DNA from: Clostridiales bacterium
GTDB lineage: Bacteria; Bacillota; Clostridia; Christensenellales; CAG-138
DNA length: 6,064 bases
NCBI GenBank assembly: GCA_004554165.1
Contig: SFNQ01000049.1
Location: forward strand, 1 to 6,064
Direction of reading: 5' to 3'
Shown here: positions 1 through 4,046 of the stretch, piece by piece
How positions within the stretch are numbered: position 1 is the stretch's first letter
Layout: the number at the start of each line of letters is the position of its first letter
Made by a program: the position numbers and the translations under genes
Notes under the pieces: model-generated
The model's database searches: none
What the model was told of the DNA's origin: nothing
What the model saw: the letters and a program-made list of their open reading frames with translations, nothing else

Positions 1-238
1 CCATGGCCGCGCCCTGCACCGCCTTGGCAAAGCCGTTTGCATCCGCAAAAAGGCTGTACTCATTGCCCCACAGCGTAAAGCGAAGGTCAAAGAGATAGGC
101 GCCGACGGTGCTGATGATGGTGCCGATCAGAAGCGAAGCGAACAGGCCGTACGCCATGCCGCCCAGCCCGTCGATAAAGATGCGCCTGACGGAAAACTCG
201 ATGTTCTGCGCCCTGAAATAGGCGCTGATTTTGCTCAT
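1..238 (-). CDS. PTS sugar transporter EIIC permease, N-terminal part (runs off left edge)
   Basis: Integral-membrane permease of a phosphoenolpyruvate-dependent phosphotransferase system, the subunit that carries a sugar across the membrane while it is phosphorylated. Only the first 79 residues lie in the window. They begin MSKISAYFRAQNIEFSVRR and continue into a glycine-rich hydrophobic segment (about residues 22-49, containing GLFASLLIGTI), which matches my memory of the N-terminus of the PTS_EIIC_2 family (PF13303). The sugar cannot be told from this part. The chosen ATG at 238 has GAGAG seven bases upstream. An in-frame ATG at 259 would add seven residues (MNTERTF); it lies 15 bases after a very strong AGGAGG (275-280), so it is a real alternative. 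The gene sits behind a consensus promoter at 573-600 and a leader of about 330 nt. Family assignment is fairly sure; start and substrate are not. Confidence 0.8.
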   Translation of the reverse strand, partial: MSKISAYFRAQNIEFSVRRIFIDGLGGMAYGLFASLLIGTIISTVGAYLFDLRFTLWGNEYSLFADANGFAKAVQGAAM

Positions 239-274
239 GAAAGTTCTCTCAGTATTCATGGCTTTTGCATTCCC

Positions 275-296
275 CCTCCTGTCCCGCAGTGCGGGA
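275..296 (-). promoter_or_regulatory. Strong Shine-Dalgarno directly behind a small hairpin, PTS leader
   Basis: On the minus strand a perfect 6-bp stem (TCCCGC, 3-nt loop, GCGGGA; 282-296) ends two bases before AGGAGGGGGA (271-280). The purine run can serve the ATG at 259. It also stands just before an ATG at 270 that opens only a four-codon frame (MQKP then stop) overlapping the ATG at 259. The hairpin so close to the ribosome site could modulate initiation. The sequence is seen directly; the regulatory role is inference. Confidence 0.45.
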
Positions 297-543
297 TTTC
301 TTCTGCGAAGCGGCCATCGTCGGACCGTTCCTGTCAAAGCGCGCCCCGCCCTTTTTTCGGTGCCGCCGGCGCCGCTGCGGCCCTTGCCCCCGTCAACCCG
401 TCCGCAGGCATGCAATGCCCGCCGTTGAAAGCCGCAGAAAATGCTCTGCCGCCCAAGGGCCGAAGGCTGGCGGAAGCCTGCCATCCTTTTCCGGCACGGC
501 GAAGCGCCCTCTGCGCAGGTCCGAAGGACGCGGCTCCGGTTGC

Positions 544-565
544 GCCGGCAGGTCTCTCTGCCGGC
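544..565 (-). repeat. 8-bp perfect inverted repeat at the predicted +1 of the PTS transcript
   Basis: GCCGGCAG (544-551) and CTGCCGGC (558-565) are perfect inverted copies separated by six bases. The repeat begins one base downstream of the expected transcription start. It could be an operator for a regulator that blocks the promoter, or a 5'-terminal RNA stem-loop that protects the message. The sequence does not decide between these. Confidence 0.5.
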
Positions 566-572
566 TATTTTG

Positions 573-600
573 ATTATAAGATTGCTTTCTTCTTTGTCAA
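573..600 (-). promoter_or_regulatory. Consensus sigma-A promoter for the PTS EIIC gene
   Basis: Minus-strand -35 TTGACA (595-600) and -10 TATAAT (573-578) are both perfect, with a 16-bp spacer (579-594) that is AT-rich in an otherwise GC-rich neighbourhood. The next gene downstream on that strand is the EIIC gene. The predicted start is near 566. Both hexamers being perfect suggests a strong promoter that may need an operator or leader control. Confidence 0.8.
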
Positions 601-798
601 GAAAGTTTTCGCTTGTTGCGGGCCCGGAATACTCCCGGTTGCTTCGAGCCCGGGACTGCAAAGCGTTTCTCACTGGCGCTTTCTTCCCGCCGGGAGGCTT
701 GCGGCCGCGCAGGACGCTCCGTATGACGAACTGATTGATTGACCCCGGTAGTTTTGCCGGAAGGCGGGGCGCAAAAGAGGGTTGCAAGGTATACGGAC
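601..798. other. Gene-free GC-rich intergenic stretch
   Basis: Between the PTS promoter and the terminator at 809-841 I see no credible gene. Open frames here lack ribosome sites and have skewed composition. Short GC inverted repeats occur, such as TCCCGCCGGGA near 685, but nothing that I can assign a role. Confidence 0.5.
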
Positions 799-820
799 GC
801 TCCGTTTTAAAAAACGGAGC
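799..820. repeat. 10-bp inverted repeat overlapping the terminator stem
   Basis: GCTCCGTTTT (799-808) and AAAACGGAGC (811-820) are perfect inverted copies around an AA centre. The right arm shares GGAGC (816-820) with the terminator hairpin at 816-841, so in RNA the two stems would exclude each other. Confidence 0.55.
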
Positions 821-841
821 AAGCGATATTCCGCTTGCTCC
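809..841 (-). terminator. Intrinsic terminator, minus strand
   Basis: On the minus strand GGAGCAAGCG and CGCTTGCTCC form a perfect 10-bp stem with a 6-nt loop (816-841), followed by G and six T (809-814). It would end transcripts coming from the tRNA side and insulate the PTS promoter. What it originally terminated is unclear, because no gene lies immediately upstream; a T-arm-like fragment at 887-900 may be a trace of a lost RNA gene. Confidence 0.75.
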
Positions 842-1006
842 AACGTGAAAAGAGCTTGCGAAAAAGATGGCTGCTAAAGATTTGATGGAGACTTGAACCC
901 GTGCGCCGGGAAGGCGGCGTAAGCGCGCCTGCAAGCGAACAGCCGCAGCCAGCGTGACTTTTTGTGGAAAGCAAGGGCGGCGGCGTAAACGAGCCGATGG
1001 CCTTGC

Positions 1007-1047
1007 AAAAGAAAAGTCGTCGCGAACGATACAAAGTCCGCGACGAC
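1007..1047 (-). terminator. Intrinsic terminator, probably the original tRNA-Trp terminator
   Basis: Minus-strand stem GTCGTCGCG / CGCGACGAC (1016-1024 with 1039-1047), 9 bp, extended by two inner pairs after one mismatch, followed by TTTTCTTTT (1007-1015). It lies six bases beyond the leftover tRNA-Trp fragment at 1053-1092. This is where the terminator of the uninterrupted tRNA gene would be before the island inserted. The link to the original tRNA is inference; the structure is clear. Confidence 0.75.
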
Positions 1048-1052
1048 ATGAA

Positions 1053-1092
1053 AGGGGCAGAAGGACTCGAACCCTCAAGAACGGTTTTGGAG
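1053..1092 (-). repeat. Leftover att copy: 3' half of tRNA-Trp (direct repeat 1)
   Basis: Forty bases identical to 2929-2968. On the minus strand they run from position 32 in the anticodon loop through the T arm to position 72 of tRNA-Trp. There is no 5' half, so this copy cannot make a tRNA. The discriminator G73 and the CCA seen in the intact gene are also missing: the base after position 72 is T, followed by TCA. It marks the left junction of the inserted element; the missing G73 suggests drift in an unselected remnant. Confidence 0.85.
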
Positions 1093-1254
1093 TTCGTTCT
1101 CATGTTCATTTTCCCTAGATATTTAGGGCATTTCGAGGGCGTCTCTTCTATCGTGTACTCAATTTCACACTCTATTTGTATCCTACAAATTTGCGACCAA
1201 AAAGCACACATACTAGTTTTTACTAACAGATTATATTCCTACTTTTCCAAATAG
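1093..1254. other. AT-rich left end of the element, no gene
   Basis: Noncoding by inspection. It holds the left flank of the recombination core, a 7-bp perfect palindrome with a 3-nt centre (1174-1190), a CCCTA/TAGGG inverted pair (1113-1128), and sequence resembling the other end of the element (TGTACTC at 1154-1160 and again at 2771-2777). Confidence 0.5.
1174..1190. repeat. Palindromic site ATTTGTA-tcc-TACAAAT
   Basis: Perfect 7-bp inverted repeat with a 3-bp centre, about 80 bp inside the left element junction. The size and place suit a dimeric DNA-binding protein such as a repressor, excisionase or recombinase accessory factor. There is no T-run, so it is not a terminator. Binding partner unknown. 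Confidence 0.5.
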
Positions 1255-2169
1255 TCAACCAAACTGCTCTGCACGAAGCAGAAGACGATTGGATGCAAAC
1301 AGTTCTTCCGCTTCACTCAAAAGCTCCTGTTTTGCTTCTAACGTAGAAGAATAGCTGTTATCAAAGCCTTTGAATCTTGCTTTGATTTCTGCAACTTCCA
1401 AATAATGCTCAACCTGATAGGATACAACAAGAGCATCGATACGCTCGTTGACAGACGACACTTCTCGCTTCACTGATTCAACATTTTTTGCCGCATTCAG
1501 CCATGCGGAAACAAACGCCTCCGCATTTTCGGCTTCCTGCTCCGCAAAGAACTTGCCAAGATACGCCTCTGCAGCACGGGAGTTAATATTGAGTGCCTGT
1601 TCGAAGAAGTCATCCGCTTTTTCCCACTCACCGTCCTCCAATGCCATAAAGCCGCGGTCAAGCAAAGCGGCAAGGTTACCCGTATAGGCTGCTTCACCAC
1701 CTTGATTGGTCACAACGGTCTGCTGCACAACCTTGGGCTCTTCTTTGTGCAAGACCTTTTTGATTCCACGAATCAGATCCTGGATGAAGCCGATTTTCGA
1801 CATATCCTGGCTCTGCAGCATGGAAAGATCATCGGGAATATCATCCGCATTCAGCGCTTGCTCAAAGAATTCATCTGCTCTTGCCCAATCGCCATCCTCG
1901 AGCGCCATGTTGCCGCGCTTAAGCAGCTGCACAGCAGCGCTGTTGCCCACAGGTGCTGCGGCTTCCTGCACTGCGATCGGTTTCGGTTCTTCGGTCTGCG
2001 CAATCTTTTTGATGCCACGGATCAAATCCTGCATGAAGCCGAGCTTCGACATATCCTGCGCCTGCAGATGGGAAAACTCTTCGGGCAGATCGTAGGGATC
2101 CATGTCGCGATAGGCAGGAATGAGCGTCTTCTTCGCACCGCCACGGATGAGTGCAAGATAGCGAGACCA
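1255..2169 (-). pseudogene. TIR-TPR protein fragment, 5'-truncated, with chimeric internal duplication
   Basis: Open minus-strand frame of 304 codons starting WSRYLALIRGG directly after an in-frame TAA (2170-2172). The first ATG (2103) lies mid-domain and has no ribosome site, so I treat the gene as broken. From memory of Firmicutes toll/interleukin-1-receptor proteins, WSRYLAL through MDPYDLPEEF and DMSKLGFMQDLIRGIKK is the C-terminal part of the TIR domain; it is followed by half of a TPR-like helix pair (LLKRGNMALEDGDW to FFEQALN). Then a second, diverged copy of both parts follows (DMSKIGFIQDLIRGIKK, then LLDRGFMALEDGEW to FFEQALN), numbered from 2103 as residues 4-85 and 87-172. A helical tail ends at LLLRAEQFG. 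The N-terminal TIR half, including the NAD-binding region, is absent. Intact relatives probably act in NAD cleavage or signalling, some in phage defence; this copy should not. The C-terminus may be cut as well. Confidence 0.75.
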
Positions 2170-2409
2170 TTAATTACCTGTTTTTATGTATCTTGAAGAG
2201 TTGTTCTGCGCCTTATCTTGGTATTCAACATTCGGAACCAATCCGCGATTCACTTTTATCTTGAACTGGCGTCCAAATTCTCTTCGTTCACCATTAGTAA
2301 GAGTATTCCATTTAACTCCATCAAATAAATCCCTTAATACAAACACCGTATTTGTTGGCAAAGCACCAGTTTTACTAATAGCTTCATTTATCCATTTTTC
2401 ATAATCCAT
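2170..2409 (-). CDS. Small DUF1413-type protein
   Basis: A 79-residue protein of unknown function, MDYEKWINEAIS to SSRYIKTGN. The core TVFVLRDLFDGVKWN, then RREFGRQFKIKVNRG and VPNVEY, resembles the DUF1413 domain (PF07205) as I remember it ("F-x-L-K-D-L-F-x-G-x-x-W"). I see no signal peptide or membrane segment; it should be cytoplasmic and basic. The start at 2409 is preferred because AGGTG lies six bases upstream; a GTG at 2418 would add three residues but overlaps that ribosome site. It starts 10 bases after the stop of the preceding ORF (2420-2584), so the two were probably cotranscribed. Its stop codon is in the same frame as the TIR fragment that follows. It is the only gene inside the element that looks complete. 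Codons are AT-richer than those of rny, in keeping with transfer. Confidence 0.65.
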   Translation of the reverse strand: MDYEKWINEAISKTGALPTNTVFVLRDLFDGVKWNTLTNGERREFGRQFKIKVNRGLVPNVEYQDKAQNNSSRYIKTGN

Positions 2410-2419
2410 AGACAGCACC

Positions 2420-2584
2420 TCACTTCATCGTCAAGCACTTCTTATTCCGGTCTGCAATTAGAAACAGCACCGTTTCGCCAATCGCCTTGATTCCTTCTGC
2501 ATCCTCTGCTTTCACTGCGTTAGAGAACTTTGCAAACTCGCAGTCGATATCATATTCGATTGAGGACAGCAATGCGCTGCTCAT
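2420..2584 (-). CDS. 54-codon ORF, probably the tail of a truncated gene
   Basis: Minus-strand frame MSSALLSSIEYDIDCEF to DRNKKCLTMK, 54 residues, acidic in the first half with a lysine-rich end, predicted mainly helical by eye. The frame stays open eight codons upstream of the ATG (reading ALRYSDP) before a TAA at 2606-2608. No ribosome site precedes the ATG at 2584. I therefore suspect a 3' fragment of a longer gene cut near 2606, not a free-standing microprotein. Its stop is 10 bases from the start of the DUF1413-type gene, and that gene's ribosome site overlaps the last base of the stop, as in translationally coupled operons. I do not recognise the family. Confidence 0.45.
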   Translation of the reverse strand: MSSALLSSIEYDIDCEFAKFSNAVKAEDAEGIKAIGETVLFLIADRNKKCLTMK

Positions 2585-2605
2585 CGGGTCGGAATAGCGC
2601 AGCGC

Positions 2606-2873
2606 TTAAAGTCATATGGTCTAAGAACGGACATTAAGAGTCCGTTATCTACTGTTAAGAAACTATACCCCCTTTTCAACACGGGCTCTAATAAATGCAC
2701 TTTTCAACAGAATCGCATAAAAAAAGTGTCGAAAAGCGTTGAAATTTCGTGTACCTTATGAACTTGTCAATGTACTCTATTTTTGTACCTTATCCGATAC
2801 CAAAACACTGTAAAAGGCGCTTGAAAGTGGTAAAATTGGGTAAACCAATCCTGCCGAAAAACTGTTAAAATAC
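2606..2873. other. AT-rich, gene-free right end of the element with short repeats
   Basis: No credible coding frame on either strand. It contains two copies of CTTTTCAACA (2672-2681, 2700-2709), an inverted GTTGAAA (2738-2744), two copies of TGTACCTTAT (2750-2759, 2784-2793), and a 7-bp inverted repeat AACGGAC/GTCCGTT (2626-2646). Repeats of this size close to an attachment core could be recombinase arm sites. A minus-strand TTGACA near 2766 has no convincing -10 at the right distance, so I do not call a promoter. Confidence 0.45.
2626..2646. repeat. 7-bp inverted repeat AACGGAC / GTCCGTT
   Basis: Perfect arms at 2626-2632 and 2640-2646 with a 7-base centre, just upstream (minus strand) of the truncated 54-codon ORF. 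No T-run follows on either strand, so it is not an intrinsic terminator. It may be an operator or an RNA stem in the leader of the small operon. Confidence 0.4.
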
Positions 2874-2922
2874 AAAAAAAGTGGCTAAAACACTGGTAAA
2901 AACCAGCATTTTAGCCACTTTT
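2874..2922 (-). terminator. Strong intrinsic terminator of tRNA-Trp
   Basis: Minus strand: a 14-bp perfect stem AAAAGTGGCTAAAA / TTTTAGCCACTTTT (2877-2890 with 2909-2922), a 2x2 mismatch, then five more pairs CTGGT/ACCAG closing a 4-nt loop, with a run of seven T at 2874-2880. It begins two bases after the tRNA CCA. Since it lies inside the element boundary, it was most likely delivered by the element, replacing the one now at 1007-1047. Confidence 0.9.
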
Positions 2923-2924
2923 CT

Positions 2925-2998
2925 TGGCAGGGGCAGAAGGACTCGAACCCTCAAGAACGGTTTTGGAGACCGCTATGTTACCATTACATCATGCCCCT
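2925..2998 (-). tRNA. tRNA-Trp (anticodon CCA)
   Basis: Complete cloverleaf on the minus strand. The acceptor AGGGGCA pairs with TGCCCCT, the D arm is ATGT/ACAT, and the anticodon stem GCGGT/ACCGT holds the loop CTCCAAA with anticodon CCA. There is a four-base variable loop, and the T arm GAGGG-TTCGAGT-CCTTC follows. Discriminator G73, a tryptophan identity base, is at 2928 and CCA is encoded (2925-2927). It has its own promoter (3017-3045) and terminator (2874-2922). Its 3' half from position 32 onward is duplicated at 1053-1092, marking it as the integration target. Confidence 0.96.
2929..2968 (-). repeat. att copy within the intact tRNA-Trp (direct repeat 2)
   Basis: Identical over 40 bases to 1053-1092. 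Identity stops at the 5' edge of the anticodon loop (2968/2969) on one side and after position 72 on the other (2928/2929). The 5' half of this tRNA belongs to the chromosome. The 3' half may come from the element. Confidence 0.85.
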
Positions 2999-3016
2999 AA
3001 AAACGCCAACAAAAAT

Positions 3017-3045
3017 AGTATACCATCGCCGCGCGCTCCTGTCAA
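3017..3045 (-). promoter_or_regulatory. Promoter of tRNA-Trp, overlapping the dipeptidase stop codon
   Basis: Minus-strand -35 TTGACA (3040-3045) and -10 TATACT (3017-3022) with the ideal 17-bp spacer. The start of transcription would be near 3010, about 12 bases before the tRNA. The TGA of the dipeptidase (3042-3044) lies within the -35 hexamer. Confidence 0.85.
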
Positions 3046-3980
3046 ACAAATTCCAGAATATAGCGATGCAGGTTCTCATAGAGAATTTTCCGCACGTCGG
3101 ATTCGGTAAAACCGTCCGCAAGCAGGGCTGCGGCCAGCGCCGGAAAATCCCGGCTTGAGCGGAGATCCTCCGGATACTGCGGCATTCCGTCAAAGTCTGA
3201 GCCAATGGCGCAGCAGTCGATGCCGCCCACCGCGACGATATGCCGGATATGCCGGACGATATCCCGAATGCTGGCGCTGCGCCTGCCGCAAAGCTGCTTG
3301 TGATAAAAATTCACCCCGATGGTGCCGCCGCGCCCTGCGATCTCCCGAATGTGATCGTCGTGGAGCGACCGTGGCGAATCATAGGCCATCCTTGCGTTGG
3401 AGTGCGAGGCAAAGACCGGGCGATCGACGCGCTTCAGCACGTCGTCAATTCCGCGGTCACTGAGATGGGAAACGTCGATGGCCATATGCAACGCGCACAT
3501 TTCATCGATCATCTCGCAACCCAGCGGCGTCAGCCCCTTATTGCCCTTTGCAAGCGCGGCCCCGGCCAGCTCGTTGTTGTCGTTCCAGGTCAGCGTCATG
3601 GCCCGCACGCCCAGGCGGTACAGGGTGCGGAGCATGGCGCGGCTGCCGTCAACCGCCTCGCCCCCCTCCACGGTCAGTACCGTTGCAATCCTGCCGCAGC
3701 CCGGCGTAAAGTCCCGCGTCAGGGGAACCAGCGCTTCCGCGTATTCCTCCCGCATGCGCTCATACGCATCGATCATGGCAAGGCACTGGTGCAGCGGCGC
3801 GGTGCGCAGCGCCATATCCGTCCAGGCCGCAAAAAACTGGATGGCGACGCCGCCCGCGCGCAGATCGGAAAGCCGGACCGTCTGCCCCGGCTTTGGCGAC
3901 GCAAGCTCGTACCCGTACTGCGCCATGCCGTACAGAAAATCGCAGTGTCCATCCGCTACCGGAAATTGCAGCCCCTCCAT
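3042..3980 (-). CDS. Membrane-dipeptidase family (M19) zinc dipeptidase
   Basis: Cleaves dipeptides, in some relatives with D-residues or dehydro bonds, using two zinc ions. The 312-residue length fits bacterial peptidase family M19 (PF01244). The metal ligands expected for the family are visible: D10-G-H12-C-D14 near the N-terminus, the bridging Glu at E105 (VLTVEGG), H172 (DVSHLSD), H193 (ASHSNAR) and the D262 region (GSDFDGM). R204 in DSPRSLHDDHI fits the substrate-binding arginine. No signal peptide or lipobox is seen, so despite the family name it is probably cytoplasmic. The ATG at 3980 is chosen because GGGGGAGG lies just upstream; a TTG at 3998 would add six residues and include that site. 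The gene lies 66 bases after rny on the same strand, with a stem-loop in the gap (3997-4022), so it may be transcribed partly by read-through from rny. Confidence 0.92.
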   Translation of the reverse strand: MEGLQFPVADGHCDFLYGMAQYGYELASPKPGQTVRLSDLRAGGVAIQFFAAWTDMALRTAPLHQCLAMIDAYERMREEYAEALVPLTRDFTPGCGRIATVLTVEGGEAVDGSRAMLRTLYRLGVRAMTLTWNDNNELAGAALAKGNKGLTPLGCEMIDEMCALHMAIDVSHLSDRGIDDVLKRVDRPVFASHSNARMAYDSPRSLHDDHIREIAGRGGTIGVNFYHKQLCGRRSASIRDIVRHIRHIVAVGGIDCCAIGSDFDGMPQYPEDLRSSRDFPALAAALLADGFTESDVRKILYENLHRYILEFV

Positions 3981-3996
3981 AATTCCTCCCCCATGC

Positions 3997-4022
3997 AAAA
4001 GGATATGCGCAAGGCATATCCT
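3997..4022 (-). terminator. Weak terminator or attenuator between rny and the dipeptidase gene
   Basis: Minus-strand AGGATATGC / GCATATCCT makes a 9-bp stem with a 5-nt loop (4000-4022), followed by only four T, counting the last stem base (3997-4000). The dipeptidase ribosome site starts a few bases further on. The short U-run suggests partial termination or an RNA-processing or stability stem, not a full stop. Confidence 0.55.
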
Positions 4023-4046
4023 GAAATGATAGTGCCGGTTCTTCTG

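Larger units (their letters stand above)
239..566 (-). promoter_or_regulatory. Long GC-rich 5' leader of the PTS EIIC gene, no recognised riboswitch
   Basis: If transcription starts near 566 from the promoter at 573-600, the mRNA has about 330 nt before the EIIC start. I find no convincing protein in it on either strand: the plus-strand open frames here are rich in Arg, Cys and Pro and look like GC artefacts. The leader contains several short inverted repeats, including one at its very 5' end (544-565) and one beside the ribosome binding site (282-296). I checked by eye for T-box and common riboswitch signatures and recognised none, and I see no terminator-like U-run inside it. It may be an uncharacterised structured leader or simply a long untranslated region. 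Confidence 0.4.
1053..2968. mobile_element. Small decayed integrative element in tRNA-Trp, flanked by 40-bp direct repeats
   Basis: About 1.9 kb lies between two identical 40-bp copies of the tRNA-Trp 3' half (1053-1092 and 2929-2968), the usual footprint of site-specific integration by a tyrosine recombinase into a tRNA gene. The interior is visibly richer in A and T than rny, the dipeptidase gene and the PTS region, most strongly at 1093-1254 and 2606-2880. Its genes are a 54-codon ORF, a DUF1413-type gene and a TIR-TPR gene fragment, all on the minus strand. No integrase, excisionase, relaxase or replication gene is present, so it is either a deletion remnant or a satellite needing a helper. 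The element appears to have restored the tRNA 3' end with CCA and its own terminator (2874-2922). Confidence 0.75.

Noticed and set aside
239..566. Known riboswitch or T-box in the PTS leader
   Set aside because: No AGGGTGG-type T-box motif and no riboswitch signature that I recognise; left as an unassigned leader.
265..573. Plus-strand open frames in the PTS leader region
   Set aside because: Composition is dominated by Arg, Cys and Pro, there is no ribosome site, and several frames overlap each other, so they are GC artefacts.
807..1211. 134-codon minus-strand open frame
   Set aside because: It runs through the tRNA-Trp fragment and two intrinsic terminators. The peptide TVLEGSSPSA is just translated tRNA sequence.
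1255..2103. Intact 282-residue protein starting at MDPYDLPEEF
   Set aside because: The ATG is in the middle of a recognisable TIR tail, homology continues upstream without a Met to the stop at 2170, and no ribosome site precedes it.
1702..2196. 164-codon plus-strand open frame opposite the TIR-TPR fragment
   Set aside because: Its repeats mirror the duplicated minus-strand coding region, and the minus frame has clear TIR and TPR motifs.
2740..2772. Minus-strand promoter with TTGACA near 2766
   Set aside because: At 16-18 bp spacing the -10 candidates are poor (AAATTT-like), so the match to -35 alone is not enough.
2660..2800. CRISPR array or iteron-type origin from repeated CTTTTCAACA and TGTACCTTAT
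   Set aside because: Only two copies of each 10-base unit with unequal spacing and no neighbouring cas or replication gene.
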